NCBI RefSeq assembly: GCF_022682495.2
Contig: NC_071387.1
Location: 197,882,143 to 197,946,142, forward strand
Reading direction: 5' to 3'
Length of the DNA stretch: 64,000 bases
Source: Desmodus rotundus
Taxonomy: Eukaryota > Chordata > Mammalia > Chiroptera > Phyllostomidae
Below the pieces are notes generated by a model. That model did no database searches and had not been told where the DNA came from. It was given only the letters and a program-made list of their open reading frames with translations. Below are positions 21,441 to 32,639 of the stretch, in pieces. Made by a program: the position numbers and the translations under genes. Each line of letters starts with the position of its first letter. The first letter of the stretch is position 1.

Positions 21441-24400
21441 TATGCAGACCCCAGAATAACAGTGTCCGTTACGTAGTGCGTCCCTCTGACAGTGTGTTGA
21501 GAAATGAATTAGCCTCTCGCCCAAGTCTTTGACAGCCCAGTTGAATGTAGACTGCAGGACTCTGTAGTGGACCCGACCGGAGCTTTCTTTCAGCTTTAGA
21601 TGAAGAACTCTGGACTGTTTGGAGAAGCCTGGCCTCCCTGTTCCCCTTTAAGGAATCTTTCAGGATGTGTGCCCTTTTATCTACTGGCTTGTTGCACTGG
21701 ATGTATCTGCATTTCACTTCCCCCTCTTATGCAAAGGTCAGTTTGCCAGGGCTCAGAGCTGGGAGATCGTGCCTAGTCTTGCTCCTCTGTGGTTTGGAAG
21801 GGAGTGATGCTTTCCCACTTGCTAATTCCTGTACTTAGGAAGCTGGGGAGCAGAAAGCTGAGAACCTGCCTCATTCCAGTACAAGTGGAACTAAAGCACA
21901 ATGTGCAGACGCTTGAGCTGGGAAGCTGTTGTTTTTTAGTGATGGTTTTTCAAGATGCAGATGGGTAGGGAAGGGTTAGAAATCTGTGCGCCCCATTGGT
22001 TTTATTAATGGGTCTGTGATGAAACCTCGAGAGATGAAATAAATACCCTTGCTTATTAGTGAAGAGGGAAAGGAAAGGAGCACTTAGCTAGATTCAGTAA
22101 ACACTCAATAGATGTCACGTTAAATGATTTGGGGGAATATGTGCAGGATTTTTTTTTTAAGAAAAAGAATTTTTAGGTGGAAGAGGGTATGGGGGGATAA
22201 ATGATGATGAAAAAATTTTTAAAATTTAAAAACAAAACCACCCCCCCCAAGCAATTAAAATAAACTTATGCTCCATGTAACACTAAAAAAGGAGGAGGAG
22301 GAGGAGGAGGAGGAGGAAAGATTTTCAAGGAAAAAGTGTGTTCTCAGATTACTTTCCACCTGGGTGGTCTACGTCTAGATTATGTTGGTGTTGGGTTTAG
22401 GCATAGGTTGCACATAAAATGATAGATCCTCTTACGGCACTTACAAATTTTAAATTCTTGATCTTGTAACAGCCATATCCCAGAACTGAAGAAACCAAGA
22501 AGGAATCAGGAAAGTGTGTATTTCCCAGGGGTTCTGCAGTTCTGGGCAGAGGCAGGACTTGAAGCCAGGCAGGTCGGCTGAGCCAGACTCGAATTGCCTG
22601 TGATCTAAACAGCTCTGCATTCTATTTACAAATGTGTTCAAGAAAACACTGGGAGCATTTACGTTTTAAAAATTCAATAGTTGAAGAGGTCCTTTGTGGT
22701 CTGATAAGGTGGCAGAGCTGAGAGATGGCTTGTTAAGGCACTAAGTGTGCAGAGAAGACACATTTGTCTGTTGTCTCAGCAGCTCCGGGAAGAGGCCTTG
22801 CCCCTGGCTGGGCCCCTTGCCCGTGCCAAGCACCTTCTCCCCCTACTTTCTCAACTCCGCCAGAAAGCAATCCCCGTCCTCTGAGCTCCTGGCTTCTGGA
22901 TGCACGCCTTGCCTACAGAACACATGGAGCGAACAGAAAATCAGAAACTTTATCAAAGCTATCCAGATAGCACTGAACATCTGGCTGATTAAGTTATTCT
23001 CAGATTATTTGTTTTTAGGTTTTAAAGTGTTTCTGTGGCTCATAGAGCACTTTAGGACACATGAGGAGTTTGGGAGAAGTGGGGCTTGGGGGAACTGATT
23101 TTACGGCAAACAGGGCTAATTTTGCCCACACTATTGTTGTAAGCTTTAGATGAAATCATAGCAAGGAGGTAGGGGAAGTTTTGTTGTCTGAAGTAGCCTG
23201 AAATACCTAGCTATCCACCTGAGGACAAAAAATCTGCAAACTTATTAGGATTTGCAAGTCCCTGAAGGATCCAATTCCTTCTCTGCTTTGAGGTTGAAGT
23301 AAACTTAGTTCTTTCCAGATAGGATCTGCGGTGTTTGAACAGCCTCCTGAGGAGGGGCTTCCCTGGGATATGAGCCCTTAACAGAGTAATGCCCCAGACC
23401 CGGGAGGTTTTAGCAGGGGTGGAGTTGGATTTGACCTGAACACTCATGGCCTCCTTTTCATCAACCCCTGGACACCTCTAGTACTTGCCTTTTCATGTGC
23501 CAGACTTTAACTAATGCTGCTATCTCAGTGCAGTCATCTGAGTTAAGATACATATATGCCCGGTTGCCCTGGCCTCTGAAGAGTATCATCTTGCTTTGCA
23601 AAAAGTAAAAACGCAGTGATCCAATGCAGAATGGGATTCCTACCCCGAGCAGGGCCATACTTAGTGCAGGGCAACCCAGTCAGGGCCCTGGCTGAGACCT
23701 GCCTGCTGAGGGAACAGCAGCATGCTGCAAGCGGGGTGTGAGAGCAGTGATTTGGGGTCATGGTGGATGCAGTGGGGGGTCGGGGGACTGGGCTCCCTCA
23801 TGGGGTGGCCTCTAGGCATCCAGAGGAAGGTGGCGGGAGAAGACACGTGCCTTGGACCGTCAGTCTTTTGGGATCCCTTGGGGACATGTCTAGCTATGGT
23901 CACTCCTAACGAGACAGTGCCATACCTAGAGGGAAACAGAATAAACACCACTCTCTTGTCCTTTTCTCCTAATGCCGGCGCTTTGCAGACACCCATCTAA
24001 TGGGAATGTGTTTGTTCTGCTTCCTCGGCCTCAGATATACTGTAACTCCCACATTCCAGAATCTGTTTATGGAGAGTAGAGCGGAGCGTGTGTCTCAGGG
24101 TAGCAGTGGGTTGGTGTGTACAAGTGTGAGCACCTAGAAACACCCTCCATCCCTGAGGAACGTTAGCTGGTTCGCAACACTACTTCTGTCTGCAGGCAGG
24201 TGATCAAATACAATAATATCAACGTCTCTTCAAGTGTTTGAACAATTGTGGTTTTTTTTTTTCACACCTCCAAAGGCGAGAATGGAGCCAAGTTTAGTAA
24301 AGCAAGATGTCAATAAACTATACATTTTTGCATGGTAGCCAATAGACACTTGTAAAATGTCTGATTTCAGCTGTGTTTCAGTTGGATTCTACTCCATCCC

Positions 24401-25009
24401 CCACTGTTGGCAAAGTGTATTTTATAGAGATTTAGGTAAAGCTAGATTGTGCTATATGGGTCTCTCGGTGAAGAATATTAACGTCCAGGACTAAAGCAGC
24501 CATGCAAATACTATTACAAAGTCACCCACCGTGCAAAATCAGCGTTGCCCTTCTCCACAGTCTTCCGCCGCCCAGGCTCCGCCCCTACCCTGCCCTGCTC
24601 ATCACTATTCCCAACATCATTAGGCTGAGAGTAGAGACAGCTGTCCCCGGAAAATGTGCTCCAGTGTCCGCAGCAGCATGGATTCTCATGAAGGCAGGCG
24701 GTGAGGCGGTGGGAGGAGGACAGGGTGCCAGGAAGCATTGCGCTAGCCCCTCTCTGGACCAACTGCTCGGCTTTAAAAACCCGAGCGGATGTAAGGCTTA
24801 CGAGTTTCTTTACTGGTACTGTTGGGGAGCAGCAGTCAGCAATTTTCAGCACCTGAGCACCCCTTCCACCTGCTGGTCCCTCACCTGCTCTGTTGCCTGG
24901 ACACCTTCTTTATCCTGAGGGTCGCTGAAGATGACCTGCCTTTTCCCCAAACTCTTCAGGGTCAGCACAATGTCCTGCACATGGGAAAAATTAACATTGT
25001 TTTCATGCT
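21441..25009. other. Unclassified stretch
   Basis: Three and a half kilobases with no recognised gene. Small tracts are visible: an L2/MIR-like 'gattcagtaaacactcaatagatg' at about 22095, an L1-like scrap at about 22175-22210, and a (GGA)n microsatellite at 22291-22317. Open frames up to 138 codons match nothing known. Confidence 0.4.
22291..22317. repeat. (GGA)n microsatellite
   Basis: About nine uninterrupted GGA units follow an A6 run. This is a polypurine tract, length-variable in principle. Confidence 0.9.
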
Positions 25010-25112
25010 CCTTATTTGGCAGGAACTATTCTCAACACTTCGCATATATATATTAACTCATTTAATTCTCATAACCACTTGATGAGGAGCATACTATTAT
25101 TACCCCCGTATT
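25008..25112 (-). mobile_element. MIR fragment, outer layer part 1
   Basis: Antisense MIR: 'aactattctcaacacttcgcatatatatattaactcatttaattctcataaccacttgatgaggagcatactattattaccccc'. The rest resumes at about 25769 after an inserted MaLR LTR. Confidence 0.7.
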
Positions 25113-25440
25113 CATTGCCTATGACAAATTATCACAAACGTAGTGGCTTAAAGCAACAGAAATTTGTTCTGTCATAGTTCTGGAGGTCAGAAGTGCGAAA
25201 CGGAGGTGTTGGCTGGGCCACGCTCCCCCTGGAGGTTCTTGGGGACAACCTTTCCTGGCCCCTTCTAGCTTCTGGTAACTGTGGACACTCCCGGGGCTGC
25301 TCCTCTCTGTCTCTGTCTTCTCTTTTGTGTATTTGTGCCCTCTATCACTTCCGTGTGTCACTATTTTGTGTGTATTTTATAAGGACACTTGTCATTGAAT
25401 TTAGTGCCAAGCAAGTCATCTAGAATGATCTCACCTCAAG
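25113..25440 (-). mobile_element. MaLR (MLT1-group) LTR, part 1, antisense
   Basis: Antisense MLT1-like order is visible: 'cacaaacgtagtggcttaaagcaacagaaatttgttctgtcatagttctggaggtcagaag', then 'tataaggacacttgtcattgaattta' and 'atgatctcacctcaa'. A Ves SINE splits it here, and it continues at 25639. Confidence 0.75.
25430..25440. repeat. Left target-site duplication of the Ves SINE
   Basis: The 11-mer ctcacctcaag recurs exactly at 25639-25649, on the other side of the SINE. Confidence 0.85.
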
Positions 25441-25638
25441 GTTTGGTGTTTTAATTTTTTAAAAAATTTTATTGATTGATTTTAGAGAGAGGAAGGAAGA
25501 AAGAGAGAAACATTGATTTGTTGTTTCAGTCATTTATGCATTCATCGGCTGATTCTCGTGTTTGCCTTAACCAGAGATTGAACCTGCAGTCTTGGCATAT
25601 TGGGATGACCTCTAACCAACAGAGCTACCCAGCCAGGG
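25441..25638 (-). mobile_element. Ves-type SINE inserted in the MaLR LTR
   Basis: Antisense Ves: T-rich tail, 'gattttagagagaggaaggaagaaagagagaaacattgattt', a B-box region 'agagattgaacctgcagtc', and 'agctacccagccaggg' at the end. It is flanked by the perfect 11-bp duplication ctcacctcaag (25430-25440, 25639-25649), so both edges are known. Confidence 0.9.
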
Positions 25639-25768
25639 CTCACCTCAAGATTCTTAACTTAATTACATACGCAAAGACCCCTTTGCCAAATAAGGGCGTA
25701 TTCAGAGGCACCAGGATGTGAACCGTATCTTTCTGGGGGGCTGGGGGGCCACCATTCAACCTACTACA
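25639..25768 (-). mobile_element. MaLR (MLT1-group) LTR, part 2, antisense
   Basis: It continues with 'cacctcaagattcttaacttaattacatacgcaaagacccctttgccaaataagggcgtattcagaggcaccaggatgtgaaccg' and ends near 'ccaccattcaacctactaca', the antisense 5' end of an MLT1-type LTR. Confidence 0.75.
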
Positions 25769-25895
25769 TAGCCTTTTGCAGATGGAGAAATGGTGCGATG
25801 TAGCTGAGCAAATTCTCCAAGGTTACAGCAGTTGGTGGAGCCGGGATTTAAACAGAGCTTGCATTCTTGACCACTACTTTTTACTGCCTCTCAAT
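25769..25895 (-). mobile_element. MIR fragment, outer layer part 2
   Basis: It resumes MIR where the first part broke: 'ttttgcagatggagaaatggtg ... gagcaaattctccaaggttacagcagttggtggagccgggatttaaacagagc' and 'cttgaccactac'. Confidence 0.7.
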
Positions 25896-26039
25896 AAATG
25901 TGCTCAATGATTGTTATGGTATTAGTGATGGCAGGATGGGTAGGTAGGTGGGTGGATTAAAAGGTACTGATAACAATAATCAACAAACATTGTCCTTCCC
26001 AGTGTGCTGGACACAGCAACAACAAGAACAATAATATTC

Positions 26040-27030
26040 ATTGTTTTATGCTGGTACCCCAGGACTTGACCTTGGGTCTTCTTCTCTAGCTATTCTCCCT
26101 CCTATGGAAATCCCATCTGCTTCAAGGCTTTACCTACCATCTTTGTGCCGTTGCCTCCCAAATTTATGTCTCTAGCCTTGACCTCTCCACTGAGCTCCAG
26201 ATTTATATGCACCACTGCCAACTTGGCATATTCACATGGTTGTATAATAGGCATTTCAGGCCACTCATAATCAAAATGGAATCCTTACTTTTTCTCCATC
26301 AGGCTTGTTCTTTCCTTGTCTCAGTGAAGAGAACTGCCATCTACCCAAAGGTTCATTTCAAAAACCTAGAAACCACACTTCATTCTTCCCTTTCCCCACT
26401 CCCAAAAACTAAATCTGTAAGTCATGTGGGCCTTTCTCCAGCATCCACCTCCTCCCCCTCACTTCTCTGGCAGCCACCCTGTAGAAGTCAGCACTCTTGT
26501 CTCTGGACCCCTAAGGTTGTAGTCTAACCAGGTCTCCAGAGAGCCCTCCTGATCACTAGTCCTTTCTCCTCAGAAAACCTAGAGGTGACTTTTAAAAACA
26601 CAAATCAAGTCCTGTCCCTCCCAAGCTTAAAACTGGGGATTCGTCTTTGCCGTTTGAACGTGACCCAGGCCCTTTGCCCTAAACCATCCCTCCAGGGATT
26701 TCCTGTCGCCACTCATTGCACTCACGCTCTGTACCCAGGCACATGTCCCTCTCTCCGCCCTGGAACATACCAGGCTCTGCCCTACAGTAGGGCCATACCT
26801 CTGCCTAGAAGCTTCTTCCCCAAGACCTTCTCAGGGGAAGACCTTCTTCTCTACAGCAGCATAATCTGAAATGGCCACCCCAGGTACTCTATCACATTAC
26901 TCCTATAATGTTAAAAATAAAGTTTTCATTTGTTTGTTGGAATATAAGCTCTGTCAAAGCAGGGCCCTTGCGTTCACTGTTTCTCCAGTGCCTAGAATAC
27001 AGTAGGCACTCAATAAATAGCTGTGGAACA
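26040..27030 (+). mobile_element. L2 LINE, long 3' fragment, sense
   Basis: Sense L2 order is clear. It runs from 'tctagccttgacctctccactgagctccagatttatatgcaccactgccaacttggcatattcacatgg' through 'aaatcaagtcctgtccctccc', 'ctctgcctagaagcttcttcccc' and 'ataagctctgtcaaagcagggcc' to the 3' end 'gtgcctagaatacagtaggcactcaataaata'. About 1 kb, unusually complete for this family. Confidence 0.8.
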
Positions 27031-27216
27031 AATTGAGCACTTACTACATTCCAGGGACTGACCCAGTTATTCTTACTTTTCAGATGATGGAAAGTAGGCT
27101 CAAATGGTTTAAATTACTTGCCTGAGGTTACAGATCTATTAAGAGTTGGAGCAAGAATTTGAGCCCAATTTCTCTGACTCATAAGCCTGTGTTCTTAACC
27201 ATTATTCCATACAGAA
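27030..27216 (-). mobile_element. MIR SINE, antisense
   Basis: 'gagcacttactacattccagggactgacc' through 'cagatgatggaaagtaggctcaaatggtttaaattacttgcctgaggttacagatctattaagagttggagcaagaatttgagccc' to 'gtgttcttaaccattattccatac', in MIR antisense order. It abuts the L2 tail. Confidence 0.8.
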
Positions 27217-28698
27217 TTTCTGAGAAGCAGGAACTGCCCAAGATCCTGAAAGTCCCTACAGAGTTTTGAGTTTTCTAATTCATTTTCCTGCTCATAAACC
27301 CAGGACACAGATTGTTAAAACACAGTGAAGGAGTGTACTTACTGAGATTCTAAATGCACTGCACTATTTCTCTGAGAAGTTGACCCTGGGGCTTAAGCTT
27401 GAGAAGCTAAGAAGTTCATTTCTTTTTTTTTTTTCCTCCACTTGTTCATATATGCTCAAGACTTTTTCTAATCCAGCTGGAGACCTAATGGTTTAAACTT
27501 CTTCCTTGAACCCTTAAAGGAAAGGAACCCTTTATACGCAAAGGTGGAATTTATTTGCATTCATAACAAGCCCTAAGGTCGTCTTCCTCCTTGTTTTCCT
27601 TACACACCAACATTTTTCTGTAGTTTGGTCTTTCCTGCCTCCACATCTCTAACCTAGTTGAAGGAAACCTTGGGTGAACACACGGATACCATTTTTAGAT
27701 CAGTTGGTAGCAAGGTGCTCTCCATTGGGTCTTGCTCCAAGATTGGCCCATTTCTCTATCATCACTCATAGAAGACACCAGTCGTGGAAGACGCCAAAGT
27801 ACAGGTTCTTGCCAGGTATGAGGTTCAGAGGTATGAGGTATGACGTTGGCCAAGATTGTGGGCTGGGGAGAACGAGACAGTGGCTATTTGTTTCCTTCCC
27901 TGTCGTGGGCCCCTTTATAAAAATTAAAGTTCCATCTTGAGAATTACATCAGCATCCTGAGAAATAAACATCAGACAAAAGACTACTATTTCAGGCAAAT
28001 AGTAATTGTGAGAATGGCCAAGACCCACACATATAAGTTGGACTTTTATTCATAGAAAGGGCTATAGTGGCAGATTTGCGTATCTGGCAAACATTGCTGC
28101 TCTCCTGCAGGAAGACAGGACTCTGGCCATTTGACACATCATGTGCTTTGCCTCGGCTGTTGTGAGTGGGGTTTGCCATGGTAACCAGAACTTTACCTGG
28201 AGGGCTGTGCATGTAAAGTGTCATTCATTGGCAGTCTCCTTTATTTTTAGCATACACCGAAGAGGAGCTGCTCATTGTTCCTGCTAACAATCAGGTGGGT
28301 AGTCACAATGGAGCCCAGGTGGAATTGTATGTGCTGCTCCATGTGGAACGTCACCACCCACCACCAAGAAGTGTTTCTGGATTGCCATTGGTTAAAATCC
28401 ATGCTGGAACCTGCACACTAGGATAGTTGGACTGATTATTTTTTATAACTCTTTCCCAAGTGTTCTTCCCCATCCTCATTTCAACATGGCATGTCGGCTT
28501 TGCCAAGGATAGTGGTCCTGCAAATAGGAGGTAGGCAGCTTCACATGAAACTGTTGAAAACTATGAAAGCTGAGCAAATGTTTGAAAGAGGTAGTCTTAT
28601 CAGTTATGCTCAGCTCTCTTAGAGCTTTTATTTTGTCCTCATTGCCCCTTTTTTGGTCTTTTTTCATTCAAATAATATTTGTTTAGCATATGGCACAT
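27217..28698. other. Unclassified stretch
   Basis: No gene or named repeat apart from a T run at about 27424-27434. Open frames stay below 90 codons. Confidence 0.4.
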
Positions 28699-28788
28699 AG
28701 GGAAAATAAATATACATGTACAGCCCTGACTTGTGTGGCTCAGTGGATTGAGCACTGGCCTGCAAACCAAAGGGAAAATAAATATACA
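28699..28788 (+). mobile_element. 3'-truncated, tailless Ves SINE fragment with target duplications
   Basis: About 54 bp of the Ves tRNA-like head (from 'cagccctgacttgtgtggctcag' at 28721 to 'tgcaaaccaaaggg' ending at 28774) sits between two perfect 18-bp direct repeats, agggaaaataaatataca, at 28699-28716 and 28771-28788. There is no A tail and no 3' half. The bases aggg at the right junction fit both the SINE and the target. The structure looks like a tailless retroinsertion. Confidence 0.75.
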
Positions 28789-29338
28789 CATACATATATG
28801 TATATATAGATTTCATATTTTGTGCATGGAGAATAAAAATAAAATTCTGATTTCTTGGATTATCAGTTGTATCAAATTGTTTACCTGTCTTTGGGGACGG
28901 GGAAGAAACAAAGGAAAAAACATTCCTTCCAGAACATTGTGAGCCCACTTTTGTCGGAAACGTGGAACTGGCCAAGCATCCCCTTGGCAGAGTGGCTGAT
29001 GGATATACATCTAGGCCTGAGCGAATCTGGGCGATGCAGCGCTGTGCCGTGGATTTGGCTGGAGGTGTGAACTGTAGTCCAGGGTAACGCCAGAGCCGCT
29101 CCTTGAGTCGGTATCAGCTGTGGGTCAGAAACGCTAGACTGGAAGGTCCTTCTAGGCAACGACCATATCCTGTTTGACCCTGTCACTCAAGCTCCTATGG
29201 TGCCTGGACCGTGGTAGATCCTTTATGAAGATTTTTTTTTAATGAGTGAAACTAGTGTCAGACAGGCATATCTGGGGGGAGAGAACTTGAACTATAGTTC
29301 TGGTGATAATATCCTACTGAATATCTAATGGTCAGACT
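28789..29338. other. Unclassified stretch
   Basis: No gene. About 29165-29225 ('gtcactcaagctcctatggtgcctggaccgtggtagatccttta') looks like a short sense L2 tail. A (TA/TG)-rich patch lies at 28785-28810. Confidence 0.4.
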
Positions 29339-29339
29339 T

Positions 29340-30122
29340 GAATGTCTAAACCCAAGTCCCTGATTCCCACCCCTGCCCCTTCCAGATGCTTTGTCTCTGG
29401 TTCGTTCTTTAAAATATACCCCGAATCTGACCATTGCTCATCACCACTCTGCTCATCCAAGCTATCCTCGTCTCTCAATTGGACTATTTTAGGAATCACT
29501 CAATTTCTATTGCTTCCCTTCTCCCCTCATAGTCTGTTCTCAGCAGAGCAGCCAGAATGATTCTAGTAAAGTGGAAATTATATCATGTCACTTATCTGCT
29601 CAAACCTTCCCAGTAGCTTCCCATGTCACTCAGCATGAAGCCACAGTCAGGCCCTGGTGCTCTCTCCCTGCCCCATGCCCCTCCCTCTCTGACTTCATCT
29701 CTCTTCTTTCCCTCTCAGCTCAAGCCACACTGACATGATTCTGCCTCGGGGCCTTTGCACCTACTGTTCCCTCTGCCTGGCATGTTCTTGCATGTAGCTG
29801 AGGTGCTCCCTCACTTCCCTCAGGTCTTAATTCAAATGTCACCTTCAGTAATGTCTTCTATGTCACCCTACGCCAGCCTGAGACTTCATATCCCCCTTCT
29901 CAGCTTGATTTTTCTCCTTGACACATTGTCAGTTCTCTTAAAATATATTTTACTGAAGGAATTTGCTTTTCTGCCTGTTCTTTCCCACTATAATGTAAAA
30001 TATGAAGGTATTTTTTTAAGGGGGGAGGTTCTTTTTGACTCACTCTTGTATCTTCAACACTTAGAACGATGGACAGCATATAGTAGGCACTCAGATAATA
30101 TTTGATGAGAGAATGAATTAGA
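29340..30122 (+). mobile_element. L2 LINE, long 3' fragment, sense
   Basis: One of the best L2 copies here: 'aaaatataccccgaatctgacca', 'agtctgttctcagcagagcagccagaatgattctagtaaag', 'tatcatgtcacttatctgctcaaacc', 'tcctgcctcggggcctttgcacctactgttccctctgcctgg' and a 3' end 'atagtaggcactcagataatatttgatga'. About 780 bp. Confidence 0.85.
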
Positions 30123-30149
30123 ATCACTGGTATTTTTTAATTTAAATGC

Positions 30150-30265
30150 TGGTGCCTCAGGGATTGTGATGTAATTGGTCGAGGGCCAGCCCAAGCTTTG
30201 GTGTTTTTTGAGTGCTCCCAGGTGGTTCTCATGCAGAGCCACGGTCGCAAACCCCTACTTGTTTT
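30150..30265 (+). mobile_element. MER5A-type hAT fragment
   Basis: 'ggtgcctcagggattgtgatgtaattggtcgagggccagccc' and 'ttttttgagtgctcccaggtggttctcatgcagagccacggtcgcaaacc' match the 3' half of MER5A/MER5B. Confidence 0.65.
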
Positions 30266-30350
30266 TCCTTTGGATGTTACCTCTGTGCTGTATGTTGTTG
30301 CATTCTTAGAAAAATCCTTTGGTCTCAAGACTTAAATTGCAGAGGATGAT

Positions 30351-30409
30351 CTTAATGAAATTTGTGCTGCAAATTTCATTAAGTAACAAATTTCATTAAA
30401 TATGCAAAT
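30351..30409. repeat. Perfect 14-bp inverted repeat with a third direct copy and octamer motif
   Basis: Arm one, 30351-30364 (cttaatgaaatttg), and arm two, 30370-30383 (caaatttcattaag), are exact reverse complements with a 5-base loop. A 13-base direct copy of arm two follows at 30387-30399. The POU-factor octamer ATGCAAAT lies at 30402-30409. No repeat family explains the cluster. Confidence 0.7.
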
Positions 30410-30589
30410 GGCAGCATCTTAGGGTTCTCACTGGAGCATCTTGTTAGAATGAATGTAGTGGGCATTCATTCCTGCGTGACCGTGGCTGAACTTCGCTGGG
30501 GAGGCACAGACCCGGTCCTGCAGAGTCAAGTGTTTTCTTTGTTAAATTCCTGGTTGAGCACAAGGCTTTTCTCTTTATATTTGAAAAGT

Positions 30590-30985
30590 AAAAGGGGCTT
30601 TGGATCCAGCTTAACTCCTCTCATCTACCTGGGTAGTATTTATTCCATACCCTTCACCCAGAATGTCCACCTACCCATTGCCTAAATTCTGTCTGTCCCT
30701 TAAGGCCCCGGAGAAGTCTTATTCCCTTTGAAAAGCGACCCCCTCCCTCTCCACCCCCTGATGGGCAGCCTCTTGGAACGTCTGGTGTGCTCACTTCCTG
30801 GCACGTTCACGTGGCATCCAGCACATGCCGCTGTGGTTGCTCAACCTCTTGCGGATGCGTCTTCTTTTTTTTTTTTGATGCCCACCCAGACTAGACTGTC
30901 AGCTCTCCCAGGGCTCTTGGCCACACTTGCACCTCTTCCTGCCCCCAGCAGCAGGCAGTGAGCAGGTGTGGATGAATTGCTTAAA
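30590..30985 (+). mobile_element. L2 LINE fragment, sense
   Basis: 'cattgcctaaattctgtctgtcccttaaggccccggagaagtcttattccc' and 'actagactgtcagctctcccagggctc' follow the sense L2 order ('ctcaggtctcagc ... gactgtgagctccttgagggcaggg'). A T run sits at about 30866-30877. Confidence 0.6.
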
Positions 30986-31639
30986 CTGTTCTTGTGGAAT
31001 GCATTGGAAGCATCCAAGGAGCGGTGCCCACAGAGGGGGGTGTCACCCTCAGCATAATTAGGGATTATACGCGTCGTAAACACCCTGGCATTTTCCACTC
31101 CACCTCATGGTTGATCTGTATCTTTCTCATTTTAAGATTTTTTTAAAAAGTGACTGAATGCACAGCTTGTAAGACGTAAAATCCTAAGATTTCAGCATCC
31201 TGTTTGAAAATGACGTAGTCAAGAAAGCTGAGGTATAATCACATTTGGCTTTTTTTTTTCCTTCAGAATCAGATTCAGAGAAATAAAATCTAAACTGCCT
31301 TTTAGGGCTGCAGGGAAGAAGCTCTGAGGTAGGGCAAAGCAGGTCCACCTATAGGGCCCTTTTCCTCTCTATCTGAGGTAGGGGCTTGTCTATTTAGTCT
31401 CGTTATCAGGCTAGCATTCTCCATTTCAGCAGCCTGGGAGATCCAGTAACCTAATACACTGGAGTCAGAGGAAGGTTTAGAAACGAAGTTCTTAACACCT
31501 TTGTGGCCTTTTGAAGCCCTGGGCTTGGGGGAAAGTGATGTCATGGTGAGACAGGAAATGTTATAAAGCTGTAAAATGTCATAAACCGATTTCCATCTGG
31601 CCGTAGGTGTACAAGACACAAGCAAAGAAAAGCTCATTG
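30986..31639. other. Unclassified stretch
   Basis: No gene or named repeat. About 31.4-31.6 kb may belong to the L3/CR1 relic that follows, but I could not match it. Confidence 0.35.
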
Positions 31640-32240
31640 TGTTTTTATCCAATGGGGATAAGGTTACAGACCAGTACATCATGGGAAAGCTGTTGACACA
31701 GCGTATCTGGACTTTTCAGCAAGGTGTTTGGATGGTCCCTTGGGATATCTTTGTGGGCAAGATGGAGAAATGAGGACTGGACGGTAGCAGCACCCGGCAA
31801 TTTGTAGCTGACTGGCCAAATGCCTGTGCAAAGGGGTTGATGGATTGGTGTCCAACCAGAGAGAAGGTTCTGGTAGTGAGAATCAAATACAGTGCTGCTG
31901 TTGGATTTGTTCTGCTCCTGTTCAATGTTTGTATCGACTTGAATAAAAAGGTGGATGACATGTTTATCCCATTCGCTCATGACCCAGATCTGGGAAGCAC
32001 AGTGACCTCATTTCACACCAGACTCAGAATCAAAATAGGTTTATGGGATAGGCCAAGACTCGCAAGAGTCAGCCAAGGGGCTCAAGCGAAAGTCCTGCAC
32101 TTCTGTCTGAATAAACCAATCTCACTCATTGCTGGATCTCCCGGGTCCCATTTATGCTTTAACCGCGATCTTTGTGTAAACTTTGTAGGAAGTCACTTGA
32201 GTCTAAGGCCAGTATGCATCAACGCTGTGATGTGATTGAT
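31640..32240 (+). mobile_element. L3/CR1-type LINE relic covering reverse-transcriptase sequence
   Basis: The text 'ggacttttcagcaaggtgtttgg' and a reading of 31912-32090 as LFNVCIDLNKKVDDMF, then IPFAHDPDLGS, parallel the CR1/L3 reverse-transcriptase motif region, in which a short helix precedes the catalytic FADDT-like box. The second catalytic aspartate position is changed (HD for DD). 'gtatgcatcaacgctgtgatgtgattg' matches the downstream 'catgagtcaacagtgtgatg' of CR1. Ancient and dead. Other L3 or CR1 subfamilies are possible. Confidence 0.65.
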
Positions 32241-32261
32241 TAATTTTTTACCATTCTGTGA

Positions 32262-32340
32262 CTTTTTAAAAAATTTAATCTTTATTGTATTTTTCCCATT
32301 ACCATTTAGTCCCCTTATACTCACCTCCCCCCAGCAATCC
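32262..32340 (-). mobile_element. Short LINE-1 scrap of bat type
   Basis: 'tttaatctttattgtatttttcccattaccatttagtccccttatac' is a phrase I associate with antisense L1 ends in bats. It is too short for a subfamily, and the following 300 bp could not be assigned. Confidence 0.45.
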
Positions 32341-32639
32341 CAGGTAAATCCCAGAGGTCAGAGGCCCCAAAACAGGGTGCTGACCCTCTGCGCTAGTCCC
32401 ACACATCTACGTATTGTGTGTTGCCTTGGGCAACATGTGGTCTACAGTAGCACACCCAAGACGAGGCTCCCGGATGGAGGAGGTCGCGGGAGAGATTGCT
32501 GGAAGGATCATAGCTTGCAAGGCCATCCCCTTCCAGCCCATCATTTTATCGGCTCCTTTGTCGACATTCTAAACTCCCTAATCTTTTTTCCTTTTGCTCT
32601 CCCCACCACGCAAAAATCCCTACACCACTAAGTTCGTCT

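Noticed and set aside
29755..30105. 116-codon open frame and others in 26.2-26.9, 32.2-33.4 and 52.4-53.1 kb
   Set aside because: They fall within L2 sequence (3' region of the LINE, not its reverse-transcriptase frame) and are pyrimidine-rich chance frames.
31302..31682. 126-codon minus-strand open frame
   Set aside because: It overlaps the likely L3/CR1 flank, and its product has no recognisable domain.
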